Source: Romeriopsis navalis LEGE 11480 (GTDB lineage: Bacteria; Cyanobacteriota; Cyanobacteriia; Leptolyngbyales; Leptolyngbyaceae). From it: a DNA stretch of 52,725 nucleotides. Where the stretch lies: contig NZ_JADEXQ010000036.1 in assembly GCF_015207035.1 (NCBI RefSeq), positions 1-52,725 of the forward strand. The letters are read 5' to 3'. Position 1 is the stretch's first letter; each line of letters opens with the position of its first letter. The notes below the pieces were generated by a model, which had not been told where the DNA came from, made no database searches, and saw only the letters and a list, made by a program, of their open reading frames with translations. Of the stretch, positions 40,836 to 48,512 are shown one piece after another. The translations under genes and the position numbers were made by a program.

Positions 40836-41252
40836 ATGAGTTTGGTCGATCGTTTAGCTCAACAACTCGATGCCTTATCGGGTGACCGCACTGAGAAGGT
40901 GACGGTGCGGTTGACGCGGGCGGAACGAAAGCAATTGGAACAGCGCTGTGGTGGTATCCGTCTTTCGACGTACATTCGGGCGGGGCTGTTTGATTACCCG
41001 ATGCCGAAACCGAGGGTGACAGTGCCGCCGATTAATCGGCAGGTGTATGTGGAGCTCAATCGGATTGGTGTCAATCTGAATCAGCAAACCAAGTTGATCA
41101 ATGCGTTGCGGGTTGATGAGATGCCGGGTGCAGTCAAGGAGTATGCTGCGACATTGGCAGAATTGCAGCAGCAGATTCAGGTGGTGAAGCAGGCGGTGAT
41201 TCTCGGGGTGGAAGAATTACACGCTGAGGGGACTGAGGAGACACCAGATTGA
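40836..41252 (+). CDS. mobC: MobC relaxosome accessory protein
   Basis: 138 residues. An RHH-type segment (KVTVRLTRAERKQLEQRCGGIRLSTYIRAGLF) leads to the MobC domain (INRQVYVELNRIGVNLNQQTKLINAL) and a C-terminal coiled coil (LAELQQQIQVVKQAV). MobC binds oriT, opens the strands and helps the relaxase nick. The gene starts 42 bp after the oriT-like hairpins, and its stop overlaps the relaxase start by four bases. Confidence 0.9.
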   Translation: MSLVDRLAQQLDALSGDRTEKVTVRLTRAERKQLEQRCGGIRLSTYIRAGLFDYPMPKPRVTVPPINRQVYVELNRIGVNLNQQTKLINALRVDEMPGAVKEYAATLAELQQQIQVVKQAVILGVEELHAEGTEETPD

Positions 41253-42262
41253 TTGGCAAGGTGATGCATAACGGTAGTTTTGGGGCCACGACGCGCTATG
41301 TCCTGAATAAGGAACAGGCGAAGTTATTGGACAGTACGATGGGTGGTTTGAGTGCAGAGACTTTGACGGCTGAGTTTATGGTGTCGAAGGATTTAAGGCC
41401 AGAGCTGAAGAATCCGGTGTGGCATATCACGTTGTCTTTGCCCCATGATGAATCGCTCACGGATGAGCAGTTTATCGAGATGGGTCGGAAGTACATGGCG
41501 GGGATGATTATCGGGCAGAATGACCCTCAAGTTTTGCAAACTCAGGAGTATGAACAGCAGCGGGATGAGTTTATAGCGGAGACCTTACCGGAGTACCAAT
41601 TCTTTCAAGCACGACACAGTGACCGGGAGCATGAGCATCTCCATATTGTGGCAAGTCGGATTAATTTGGAAACAGGGAAGCCGGTCAAACTGTGGCGCGA
41701 TGCGTTTCGCTCGCAGCATGTGATTCGGGGATTAGAGCGGGAGTATGGGTTAACTCAGGTACAGAATTCTTGGGATGTCGGACGCAAGGCTTTGAGCAAA
41801 GGACAGCTTGAGCGAGGACAATTAACGGGTAGTCAAGCGGTGAGGTCGCAGCTCCAGGAAAAGATTGAGCAGGCAGCAATTGGACAGCCAGAAATGCCGG
41901 AGTTATTTGAGCGGCTGATGCGAGAGGGTATTCAGATACGACATCAATGGACCAGGACGGGTAAGAGTAAGGGGATTAGTTATGAGCTAAATGGGGTGGC
42001 GTTTGCGGGCAGTCAGTTGGGCCAGCGGTATAGCTTTCCGGGATTACAGGGATATTTAGGGGTGGATTATCAAGCCGACCGGGACGATGAAAAACTGCGA
42101 TCACTGATGCAAAACGGGATATCTCAAGGGCAGTCAGAGGCGATTGATTGGGCGGCTGAGCAGGCAATCAAACAGGATATTGCGAATACTCAACAGCTAG
42201 AACAGCAACAGGACAAGGCGCAAATACAGCGCCGCAAATCAGGGGTCGAGCGGGAGCGCTAA
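41249..42262 (+). CDS. Relaxase/mobilisation nuclease (MobP-like)
   Basis: 337 residues from TTG 41249. That start gives MIGKVMHNGSFGATTRYVLN, the usual MIGK...Y relaxase opening, including the presumed Tyr nucleophile (Y in TRYVLN). GTG 41261 or ATG 41264 would cut off this motif. The histidine motif appears as ARHSDREHEHLHIVASRIN (H-x-D-x2-H-x-H-x-H), which holds the metal. The C-terminus is helical and Gln-rich, without a helicase or primase domain, so the protein is a nickase only. It should cleave one strand at oriT and lead it into a recipient through another element's mating channel. It overlaps mobC. Confidence 0.9.
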   Translation: MIGKVMHNGSFGATTRYVLNKEQAKLLDSTMGGLSAETLTAEFMVSKDLRPELKNPVWHITLSLPHDESLTDEQFIEMGRKYMAGMIIGQNDPQVLQTQEYEQQRDEFIAETLPEYQFFQARHSDREHEHLHIVASRINLETGKPVKLWRDAFRSQHVIRGLEREYGLTQVQNSWDVGRKALSKGQLERGQLTGSQAVRSQLQEKIEQAAIGQPEMPELFERLMREGIQIRHQWTRTGKSKGISYELNGVAFAGSQLGQRYSFPGLQGYLGVDYQADRDDEKLRSLMQNGISQGQSEAIDWAAEQAIKQDIANTQQLEQQQDKAQIQRRKSGVERER

Positions 42263-42387
42263 ACAGAGGAAAGTCGAGGATGGCGACAGATGCCAAGCGC
42301 GATCGGGAGGATACTGTTCGACCCAGTCAGTGAACTACTGTGGTCAGTCGGAGAACATCGATACAGTCAAAATCCCAGGAGATGATG

Positions 42388-42633
42388 ATGTATTTGTCGA
42401 TCGATGGGGTACTGCCGATCGACTACCTCCAGTCACTTGAACCGGAGCGGGTGAAGCTAGCTTTGAACCGCGATCCGATCGGTCAAAACTTAGCGCGTCA
42501 GGCCCAAGTAGAACTCCCCCAGATTGAACAGATTCCGCCCAGTCAAATCGATTGGCTGAATACTTTGCAAGTGGAACGACAAAAAATTATTTCACAGCAA
42601 CTCCAACCTAAATCGCCGCAGCGAGAACGCTAA
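42388..42633 (+). CDS. Small unrecognised protein after the relaxase
   Basis: 81 residues from the third of three consecutive ATGs; AGGAG at 42377-42381 is 6 bases before it. It reads MYLSIDGVLPIDYLQSLEPE and on to a Gln/Arg-rich tail (QQLQPKSPQRER). Mostly helical and soluble; no family recognised. It lies 125 bp after the relaxase on the same strand. The good ribosome-binding site is the main support. Confidence 0.5.
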   Translation: MYLSIDGVLPIDYLQSLEPERVKLALNRDPIGQNLARQAQVELPQIEQIPPSQIDWLNTLQVERQKIISQQLQPKSPQRER

Positions 42634-42818
42634 CAAATTTCAACCGATACTGCTGCTGCTCACAAGCCGCAGAACGCCACAGGAAAATTAACATTGCTCA
42701 CTTAAATTAGTGCGATGATAGATTCCCTGCCCCCGTTGCTCCAAGGCTTCAACCCGAGATATTTATGCCAGCACAAGATTGACCGACGAAACTCTCTTAT
42801 TTCATTACATCGACTGAT

Positions 42819-43208
42819 ATGGCTAGAAAGAAAAAAGTAACACCACTCACGGGCGAGGACTTACTCAATCAGGTGAAGCAACTGGGTGATTTGAGTAAGG
42901 AAGAAAAGGCACGGGCATGTGGCTATATAATGACGACGAAAACCGGGAAATCCCGCGTCAATATCATGAAGTTCCAAAACGCATTGCTTGACGCAATGGG
43001 GATGGATCTGGAGGGCGGTGGCAGTGGCGAAGGACGCGGCGGTCGGAAGCCCAGTTATCGGACTCGGGTGCAGTCTAATAAAAACCTTTTAATCGGAGCA
43101 GCTTACACCGCGCAGATGGGCTTAGAACCAGGGGATGAGTTTGAAATTACGCTGGGACGCAAGCATATCAAGCTGGTGAAGCTTGAGGCTGAAGAAGAAG
43201 AAGCATAG
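42819..43208 (+). CDS. cyAbrB-family transcription regulator
   Basis: 129 residues with the cyanobacterial AbrB layout: TPLTGEDLLNQVKQLGDLSKEEKARACGY near the start, a Gly-rich linker (GGGSGEGRGGRKP), then a C-terminal AbrB-like swapped-hairpin segment (GAAYTAQMGLEPGDEFEITLGRKHIKLVKL). cyAbrB proteins are specific to cyanobacteria and tune carbon, nitrogen and stress genes. A plasmid copy could adjust the host or control plasmid genes. It stands alone; a strong hairpin follows (43271-43297). Confidence 0.9.
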   Translation: MARKKKVTPLTGEDLLNQVKQLGDLSKEEKARACGYIMTTKTGKSRVNIMKFQNALLDAMGMDLEGGGSGEGRGGRKPSYRTRVQSNKNLLIGAAYTAQMGLEPGDEFEITLGRKHIKLVKLEAEEEEA

Positions 43209-43270
43209 TGGCTTGTAATGCGACGGAGTTGGACATCAGCGACGGGGAATCTACCCCGACTAGATTGACG

Positions 43271-43297
43271 AATACAGCTAGCATCAGTAGCTGTATT
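43271..43297 (+). terminator. Hairpin after the cyAbrB gene, likely terminator
   Basis: AATACAGCTA-N7-TAGCTGTATT, a perfect 10-bp stem, 63 bp after the stop. No T-run follows, so termination strength is uncertain. A 12-bp palindrome AGCATGCATGCT lies just beyond. Confidence 0.5.
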
Positions 43298-43350
43298 ACA
43301 AAGTTGCAGCATGCATGCTTGAGTTGATCTAACAAAAGTTGACTAGCTGA

Positions 43351-43366
43351 GTAACTTATACGTTAC
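43351..43366. promoter_or_regulatory. Inverted repeat before the toxin-antitoxin pair
   Basis: GTAAC-TTATAC-GTTAC, ending 9 bases before the toxin ATG. Toxin-antitoxin operons are usually autorepressed at such sites; binding here is inferred. Confidence 0.5.
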
Positions 43367-43375
43367 CATTGCAGT

Positions 43376-43762
43376 ATGGATGTTCAAGAATATCTCCGAG
43401 AAGATGGCTCAAATCCATACCGGAAGTGGTTTGACAGTTTAGATGAGATGGCCGCAACGAAAGTGGCGATCGCCAAAACCCGACTGGCTCTGGGTAATAC
43501 CTCAAATGTGAAATGGTTTGATGGGATTGGTGAGTACAGAATTGATTGGGGGCCAGGGTATCGGATCTATCTGATGCAGGACGGCAAAGCGTTAATCATC
43601 CTGTTTGGGGGTGGGACGAAAAAACGGCAGCAAGCCGATATTCAGCAAGCATTAGCGATGCAGCAAGAATATCAACAACGCAAACAGGCGGCGCGTGAGG
43701 CCGAGGTCCAAGTGGAGAAACCGACGGAGAAGAAAACTAAAAAACGGCAGAAGCGGAGGTAG
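43376..43762 (+). CDS. RelE/HigB-type toxin (phage Gp49-like) with a basic tail
   Basis: 128 residues. The first 95 match the small RelE/ParE-superfamily addiction toxins: [68 protein letters not shown]. These are generally mRNA interferases. The last 35 residues are an unusual Lys/Arg/Glu-rich tail ([15 protein letters not shown]), absent in short family members, which could aid ribosome or RNA contact. It is followed after two bases by its antitoxin, the toxin-first order typical of HigBA-like pairs. Confidence 0.85.
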   Translation: MDVQEYLREDGSNPYRKWFDSLDEMAATKVAIAKTRLALGNTSNVKWFDGIGEYRIDWGPGYRIYLMQDGKALIILFGGGTKKRQQADIQQALAMQQEYQQRKQAAREAEVQVEKPTEKKTKKRQKRR

Positions 43763-43764
43763 AA

Positions 43765-44088
43765 ATGGCTTTAACAGTGGATTCAGCGGCGACGGTAGAG
43801 GCGAGGATTCAGCGCGATCCGAAGTTTGCAGCAGCACTATTAGATGAGGCGATCGCGGTCTTTCTCAATGGGGAACCCGATGTGGCCCGGTTAGTTTTGC
43901 GCGATTTGGTCAATGCGACGATCGGCTTTGAAGAGCTAGCGACAATCACAGGGAAACCCAGTAAAAGTCTGCACCGGATGCTATCAGCCAAGGGAAATCC
44001 AACGATGGATAATTTGACGATGATTTTGGCGGTATTGCGAGCCGAGTTACAGGTGGAAATTCGGGTCCAGACGGTGGCAGTCGCTTAA
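43765..44088 (+). CDS. HigA-like antitoxin of the addiction module
   Basis: 107 residues. An N-terminal neutralising segment (IQRDPKFAAALLDEAIAVFLNGEPDVARLVLRDLV) precedes a Cro/C1-type helix-turn-helix (GFEELATITGKPSKSLHRMLSAKGNPTMDNLTMILAVL). This matches the addiction-module antidote family that pairs with Gp49-like toxins. It starts two bases after the toxin stop. It should both bind the toxin and repress the pair. Confidence 0.86.
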   Translation: MALTVDSAATVEARIQRDPKFAAALLDEAIAVFLNGEPDVARLVLRDLVNATIGFEELATITGKPSKSLHRMLSAKGNPTMDNLTMILAVLRAELQVEIRVQTVAVA

Positions 44089-44126
44089 TTTTGTCGATCC
44101 GGGGCCTGCACAGCACATGCTGCCCA

Positions 44127-44177
44127 GTTGTCTCATCCTGGCTCGATTCTATATAACAAGGGTTATCTCGAATCGAG
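44127..44177. repeat. Dispersed hairpin repeat, copy B
   Basis: GTTGTCTCATCCTGG as at 3912, then a long foldback: CTCGATTC...ATAAC...GTTAT...GAATCGAG (44142-44177), with 8 + 5 paired bases and 3-base internal loops. Copy A keeps the left flank and a weaker fold. The copies look like traces of a small mobile or recombination element. Confidence 0.55.
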
Positions 44178-44282
44178 ATTTCAGCGCAAACCTCAGAATT
44201 CTTGCTCGGTCAGTTTTCTAGATCTTTCCTCGTTCAAAAGAGGGGCAAAGACAGCGATCAACGCATCCCCTAGCAGCACTGC

Positions 44283-45341
44283 CTATTCTGACTCAGATGC
44301 CGATTCTGCTTCCAACTCAGAGACCACAGCTTCCATTTGCATTTCTAACTGTGCAATCGTCGGTAAGTTATCCTTCAAGGGCTCGGGTAAGGTGTGTGTT
44401 GAAACCGCAATCGGCGTATTGAGATTGCGCAGGGCATACTCTGCTATCGTGCGTTTCTTCGATTTACATAAGACAATTCCGATCGTTGGCTGATCATCAG
44501 GATGTCTTAGCAGGTCATCAACGGCAGAAACATAGAAATTCATTTTGCCTGTGTATTCAGGCCGGAATTCTGTGACTTTTAAATCAATCACAATGAAGCA
44601 GCGTAAGCGCAGATGGTAGAAGAGCAAATCGAGAAAATACTCATCCCCATCAACCTCCAGCCGATATTGACTCCCAGCAAATGAAAATCCTACGCCCAAT
44701 TCTAGGAGAAAATCCCGCATATGCGAGACCAAGGAAGCTTCCAGCTCTCGCTCCTGGAAGGGTTCAGTCAGGGACAAAAAATCTAAATGATATGGGTCTT
44801 TGACAAGTTGCTGTGCTAAATCTGATTGGGATGGGGGCAACGTGCGCTCAAAATTGCTTACGGCATCACCCTGACGCTGGTATAGATTACTGTCAATCTG
44901 CATCTCTAAGATATTCCGACTCCAACCATTCCGGATTGTCTGTTGGATATACCAGATGCGTATTTGGGGAACTTTCACTCGATCGATCAGAACACAATTA
45001 TGAAACCATGGAATTTGTGCAGCAGCTTGCTGCACAAATTCCTGATCTGGATAAGCCTCAGCAAATGAGCGCATATACTTGAGATTCCGTTGTGAAAATC
45101 CTTTCATCTCCGGAAACTCTCGCTTCAAGTCTTTCGATAAGCGGGTGATCACCTTACTCCCCCACCCTTCGACTTGCTGTCGTTGTAAAATATCCTGACC
45201 AATTTGCCAATAAAGCATCACGAGTTCGGCATTAATGGCTAATGCTGCCTTGACTTGAGCTTGACGAATACGGGTCTTAAGATCGCTAAAAAACGCAATG
45301 TAGTTTTCTTCGTCAGGAAATAGCACGGGAGACTTTGGCAT
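44283..45341 (-). CDS. DUF1016/YhcG-family PDDEXK nuclease
   Basis: 352 residues from ATG 45341; an upstream in-frame ATG at 45401 adds 20 residues without a family match. The DUF1016 N-terminal domain (ALAINAELVMLYWQIGQDIL; GWGSKVITRLSKDLKREFPE; FSQRNLKYMRSFAEAYP) is followed by the nuclease domain (FLSLTEPFQERELEASL; FAGSQYRLEVDGDEYFLDLLFYH; FIVIDLKVTEFRPEYTGKMNFYV; DQPTIGIVLCKSK). The D-L-L-F-Y-H and D-L-K residues are the active-site type. Such proteins are common on mobile elements. Cargo or defence use is likely, exact role unknown. Confidence 0.88.
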   Translation of the reverse strand: MPKSPVLFPDEENYIAFFSDLKTRIRQAQVKAALAINAELVMLYWQIGQDILQRQQVEGWGSKVITRLSKDLKREFPEMKGFSQRNLKYMRSFAEAYPDQEFVQQAAAQIPWFHNCVLIDRVKVPQIRIWYIQQTIRNGWSRNILEMQIDSNLYQRQGDAVSNFERTLPPSQSDLAQQLVKDPYHLDFLSLTEPFQERELEASLVSHMRDFLLELGVGFSFAGSQYRLEVDGDEYFLDLLFYHLRLRCFIVIDLKVTEFRPEYTGKMNFYVSAVDDLLRHPDDQPTIGIVLCKSKKRTIAEYALRNLNTPIAVSTHTLPEPLKDNLPTIAQLEMQMEAVVSELEAESASESE

Positions 45342-45420
45342 AATGTCGAGATTGCAGGTCGTCGAAGATATATACAATAACGGTATCCTATGGAGGCACA
45401 CGGCACGGGGTAATAGGAAT

Positions 45421-45669
45421 TTATCGATCTTGCTGCTGTGCCTGTAGAAGCTCTATCTGAGCCAGCATTTGACCGGGCGATTCGGTTCGACAATCACCAA
45501 AACCCGCACAATCCATATCTAAGAAAAACGCTATCGCCATTTCTAATACGGCTTCAACTGGATAATCTGTCTCAACCGCATAGGCCAATACGGCAGCTCG
45601 GATATTATGCGGTAGTGCTTCGATAAATGTTTGGGCCGCTTGCGGCGATAAACAATTTGTGGTGGACAT
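45421..45669 (-). CDS. Small unrecognised protein upstream of the nuclease gene
   Basis: 82 residues from ATG 45669 (MSTTNCLSPQAAQTFIEALP); a longer frame from 45723 is basic and less plausible. It is helical and acidic, with AAVLAYAVETDYPVEAVLEM and three Cys. It is 79 bp upstream of the DUF1016 gene on the same strand and may be its small partner. No family was recognised. Confidence 0.5.
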   Translation of the reverse strand: MSTTNCLSPQAAQTFIEALPHNIRAAVLAYAVETDYPVEAVLEMAIAFFLDMDCAGFGDCRTESPGQMLAQIELLQAQQQDR

Positions 45670-45887
45670 TGCTTTTTCTGCGGTGAGAGGTCTCTTCACC
45701 CTGTTATAGCGCTTGCGGCTCAATCTCTGGAGCGGCTATCGCCGTAACACCCTAAGCTATTCTCGCTCAACTATCGCATTGGCAAATTTCAACAATGAGA
45801 TTGAGTCAAGTTTCAAAGCTCAGTCTGGCAAACATTCAACTTGGTACTTCGCTTCATCAAGGCCAAGATTCTCAGGAGTTTTTCATT

Positions 45888-46352
45888 ATGTTCTCTTTGA
45901 TTAATACCATTGACACAATTCTGACCCCGATTGAGGGGATTGACCAAGCTAGCCAGATCATTCGTCCCTATCTACAAGCAGCTTGGCAAGTCATGACAGC
46001 AGAGAAAACACAACGGATTTTACGCGCTGTGAGAATGGCAAGTTTGGTGTTGGGGACAATTATTCTCGTTGGCTTGATTCAGGTTGGACGGTTGGCTTGG
46101 CAGGAAGCAACGATAGCCTTTCGGGAACAGTTAGACCCAATTGGGGTTAAATGTCCTGAACCACAAGAAGTAGACTGGAGGGAAACTGTTGCTGATTTAG
46201 TCGAGCCGGATGTCATTACAAGCCAGATGGGGGTCCGCGAATTGCGCAAATTAGCTACTCAACAAGGGATTCGGAATGCTGGTCGGATGCGCAAACAGAA
46301 TTTATTGATGGTATTGAACCTGACAGGAGAGGCTATCGCCCTCGAGAGATAG
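45888..46352 (+). CDS. Single-span membrane protein with a Rho-N/SAP-like C-terminus
   Basis: 154 residues from ATG 45888, with CAGGAG upstream; frames that start earlier lack a site. A helix near 49-66 (MASLVLGTIILVGLIQVGRL) anchors it. The last 40 residues (GVRELRKLATQQGIRNAGRMRKQNLLMVLN) resemble a short Rho-N/SAP-type helix-extended-loop-helix that binds nucleic acid. It could therefore tether DNA to the membrane. It stands alone next to parB in opposite direction; a hairpin with a T-run follows at 46487-46531. Confidence 0.62.
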   Translation: MFSLINTIDTILTPIEGIDQASQIIRPYLQAAWQVMTAEKTQRILRAVRMASLVLGTIILVGLIQVGRLAWQEATIAFREQLDPIGVKCPEPQEVDWRETVADLVEPDVITSQMGVRELRKLATQQGIRNAGRMRKQNLLMVLNLTGEAIALER

Positions 46353-46486
46353 ACGTCTTTCGTGGACAGTAATTTATGATTTCAAATTCGGCTTTGCCTG
46401 TTTACGCTTGTCAAAGCATAGCGATCGATTTAGAACAGCGGGTAACACATGCTTACTCGCTGCGCCGCCAGGATAAGATTCAGTAA

Positions 46487-46531
46487 CCTAAGGATTCCGC
46501 ATTCTACGCGTAACGGTCTTAGGAGATTTTT
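46487..46531 (+). terminator. Weak terminator-like hairpin after the membrane protein gene
   Basis: CCTAAG at 46487 pairs with CTTAGG at 46518-46523, with an inner CCG/CGG pair, and is followed by GATTTTT. The loop is long, so this is tentative. Confidence 0.35.
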
Positions 46532-46607
46532 CTGGCAGCACATCACAATAAGCAAAAGTCGTAACGCTGCTCATCATATCGTGACAAACTTGATGCCAAA
46601 TGAGCCT

Positions 46608-47333
46608 CTACTCTATTAGCTCTTTCTGTATCTTCTGCAGCAGGTGAACGGCAGCTTGCTTAATATCATCCGGAGTATCTTCTTCTGCAATGAGCCGCTG
46701 TAACGATTTAGCGGTAGAACTAACCACAGCAGAAAATCCGGTCATATGACCGGATTTTCGATTGTCCACTTTTCGAGTATCAGAGCTAAGGTAGCGTCTA
46801 ATCGTTTTGTCAGACTTGCCCACAATGACTGATAGGGAAGGGATAAGAGATTTCTGGCCTTTCTTGGGCCTACCTGAAGTGAAGTTATATCCTACTGCTT
46901 TGAGTCGATCTGCAAGTTCCCGCACTTCAGCCGGAGTATAATCACGTCGCTTTTCATTTTCACTAGCTTCTATAGCTAAAGCAAGCTCCTTATTCTCAGA
47001 AGCATCAAAATCAAAGCGATAAATAGGGATGCCAGCATTAAACCACTTGTCAAATACGGCTTTATCGTTAGTCTGAAGATATACGATTGCAGCCTTCCGA
47101 TGCCCGCCTGCTAGTAAACGCCCAACTTTATCTACTGCTATAGGTTGGATCAAACCCACCGCCGCAATGGATTCCGCTAAGGCTTTGACATGAACCTCAT
47201 TCAGTGGTCGGGTATCTTCTTCGCGTTGGAGAATTTCATCAAGAGGTAAATATGACTCCGTATATCCTTCGCTTGTGCCTGGTATGACCTTAGGCTTTTC
47301 AGCACTGGTGGTAATTTTACTAAATCGGCCCAT
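46608..47333 (-). CDS. parB: ParB-family plasmid partition protein
   Basis: 241 residues from ATG 47333, which shares one base with the parA stop (TAATG). The ParB N-terminal domain is present: YLPLDEILQREEDTRPLNEVHVKALAESIAAVGLIQPIAVDK, then LLAGGHRKAAIVYL and IEASENEKRRDYTPAEVREL. A helix-turn-helix-like stretch follows (SLSVIVGKSDKTIRRYLS). It should bind the plasmid centromere and work with ParA. A 28-bp perfect palindrome lies inside its coding sequence (46732-46759), over codons 191-201 (NRKSGHMTGFS), and is a candidate binding site. Confidence 0.86.
   Translation of the reverse strand: MGRFSKITTSAEKPKVIPGTSEGYTESYLPLDEILQREEDTRPLNEVHVKALAESIAAVGLIQPIAVDKVGRLLAGGHRKAAIVYLQTNDKAVFDKWFNAGIPIYRFDFDASENKELALAIEASENEKRRDYTPAEVRELADRLKAVGYNFTSGRPKKGQKSLIPSLSVIVGKSDKTIRRYLSSDTRKVDNRKSGHMTGFSAVVSSTAKSLQRLIAEEDTPDDIKQAAVHLLQKIQKELIE
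46732..46759. promoter_or_regulatory. parS: 28-bp perfect palindrome inside parB, candidate parS
   Basis: The half-site GAAAATCCGGTCAT is followed directly by its exact complement, with no spacer (centre 46745/46746, an NdeI-type CATATG core). A perfect 28-bp palindrome by chance is very improbable in 52 kb. Its place in a partition gene suggests a centromere or an autoregulatory ParB site. Confidence 0.6.
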
Positions 47334-47935
47334 TAGTTCCACCCCTGCTGAATCTGCTTTCCAATCACTTGATAATCTTTGAAGGCTTTCTTCCCAGCAT
47401 CGCCATACATGGCAACAGGTGCGCCCTCATATGCCGCATCACGATATACAGCAAGATGTCGAATTCCGCCTTCAAAGGTCATCAGATCAGCTTCTTCAAA
47501 CATCGCTTTCGCCTCGTTATAGAGCTTCTTTCCACGCGCTGGTAAGCCTGTCATGAGGATACGGTATTTATCGGGCTTGCTCTTCAATAATTCAGCAAAA
47601 GCAATTGCGGCTCTTACATCGAAAATATCTAGCTTTGTTGGAATCACTACTAAATCTGAAGCATCAATCAATTCTGATAAATCTTCATCAGATGTCCGAG
47701 CAGCTGTATCAACAACTAACACATCATATTCTGACAAGTCATCATCGTTACTTAAAACACCAAATGGCAACTTGAATTCTGAAGACTCTGCCCAATCAAT
47801 TGCCGTCCGATTTGGGTCGCCATCAACTAGTATCGTTTCCCGCCGAGGACGACGAGTAGCAAAATAATAGGCCAAATTTATTGCCGATGTGGTTTTGCCT
47901 ACACCCCCTTTGAGCGATGCGATCGTAATAATCAT
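47333..47935 (-). CDS. parA: ParA-family partition ATPase
   Basis: 200 residues from ATG 47935; an earlier in-frame ATG at 48064 has no family match before MIITIAS. It has deviant Walker A SLKGGVGKTTSAINLAYYFA (with the signature Lys9), ETILVDGDPNRTAIDW and Walker B YDVLVVDTAAR. It is the short ParA type without a DNA-binding N-terminal extension, so repression is probably left to ParB. It should position plasmid copies on the nucleoid. It overlaps parB by one base. Confidence 0.92.
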   Translation of the reverse strand: MIITIASLKGGVGKTTSAINLAYYFATRRPRRETILVDGDPNRTAIDWAESSEFKLPFGVLSNDDDLSEYDVLVVDTAARTSDEDLSELIDASDLVVIPTKLDIFDVRAAIAFAELLKSKPDKYRILMTGLPARGKKLYNEAKAMFEEADLMTFEGGIRHLAVYRDAAYEGAPVAMYGDAGKKAFKDYQVIGKQIQQGWN

Positions 47936-47997
47936 GGCGAAATAAAGATTGTGACTGCTGGCAATATTAGCGCGATATTTGCCACAAAAAATCGATC

Positions 47998-48018
47998 TCG
48001 TTAGTTTTGCCCACCCAA
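47998..48018. repeat. Motif shared by the parA and rep upstream regions, copy 1
   Basis: GTTAGTTTTGCCCACCCA here against GTTAGTTTTTCCCGCCCA at 51850-51867, both preceded by a TCG. It lies about 65 bp upstream of parA on the plus strand. Candidate operator or incompatibility element. Confidence 0.5.
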
Positions 48019-48233
48019 AAGATCGGCACAGATGTCTACATGACCGCAGAGTAGTCCAGCGCAATCAGCACGATCACCCATAGAAATACACCTTGAAGCA
48101 AACTTATAATCACCCTCACTTGATGTACGCCATCGATTTAGACGGGGTAAAACAGCAACGATGGCCTTAATGTATTACTTCTTCAAGATTACGTGCATAC
48201 GAACAAAGGACATCATGCTTTCAAGCAATTTTA

Positions 48234-48428
48234 CTATCTGGCAGATCGAGCAATTGCCCAAAGCCTTTCGCACTGCCACGGTGGCAATCCCGACCACGCC
48301 TCACGCACCACCTCATCACTCGATTGACGCAGAATATTCAGCAACGTCGATTTATGCTGATACGTCAGACCGCGTGCTTGGGACACCGTCTGAAGAAATA
48401 CAAGAAGTTGGTTTGTCTCAGTCGTCAT
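48234..48428 (-). CDS. Small unrecognised protein between par and rep
   Basis: 64 residues from ATG 48428 (MTTETNQLLVFLQTVSQARG); an in-frame start at 48461 is possible. It is helical, with REAWSGLPPWQCERLWAIAR at the end. It follows the rep gene on the same strand, 84 bp after the rep stop, so may be co-transcribed with it. No family recognised; moderately plausible. Confidence 0.42.
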   Translation of the reverse strand: MTTETNQLLVFLQTVSQARGLTYQHKSTLLNILRQSSDEVVREAWSGLPPWQCERLWAIARSAR

Positions 48429-48512
48429 GGCTGTACAGGGAATTTCTAGTAGATGCATCATAATTCATCACGCACCACAATCAAGCTACCTAGAAAATAC
48501 TGAACTCAAGGC

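Noticed and set aside
44813-45082. Plus-strand open frame opposite the DUF1016 nuclease
   Set aside because: Antisense to a strongly conserved protein and without features of its own.
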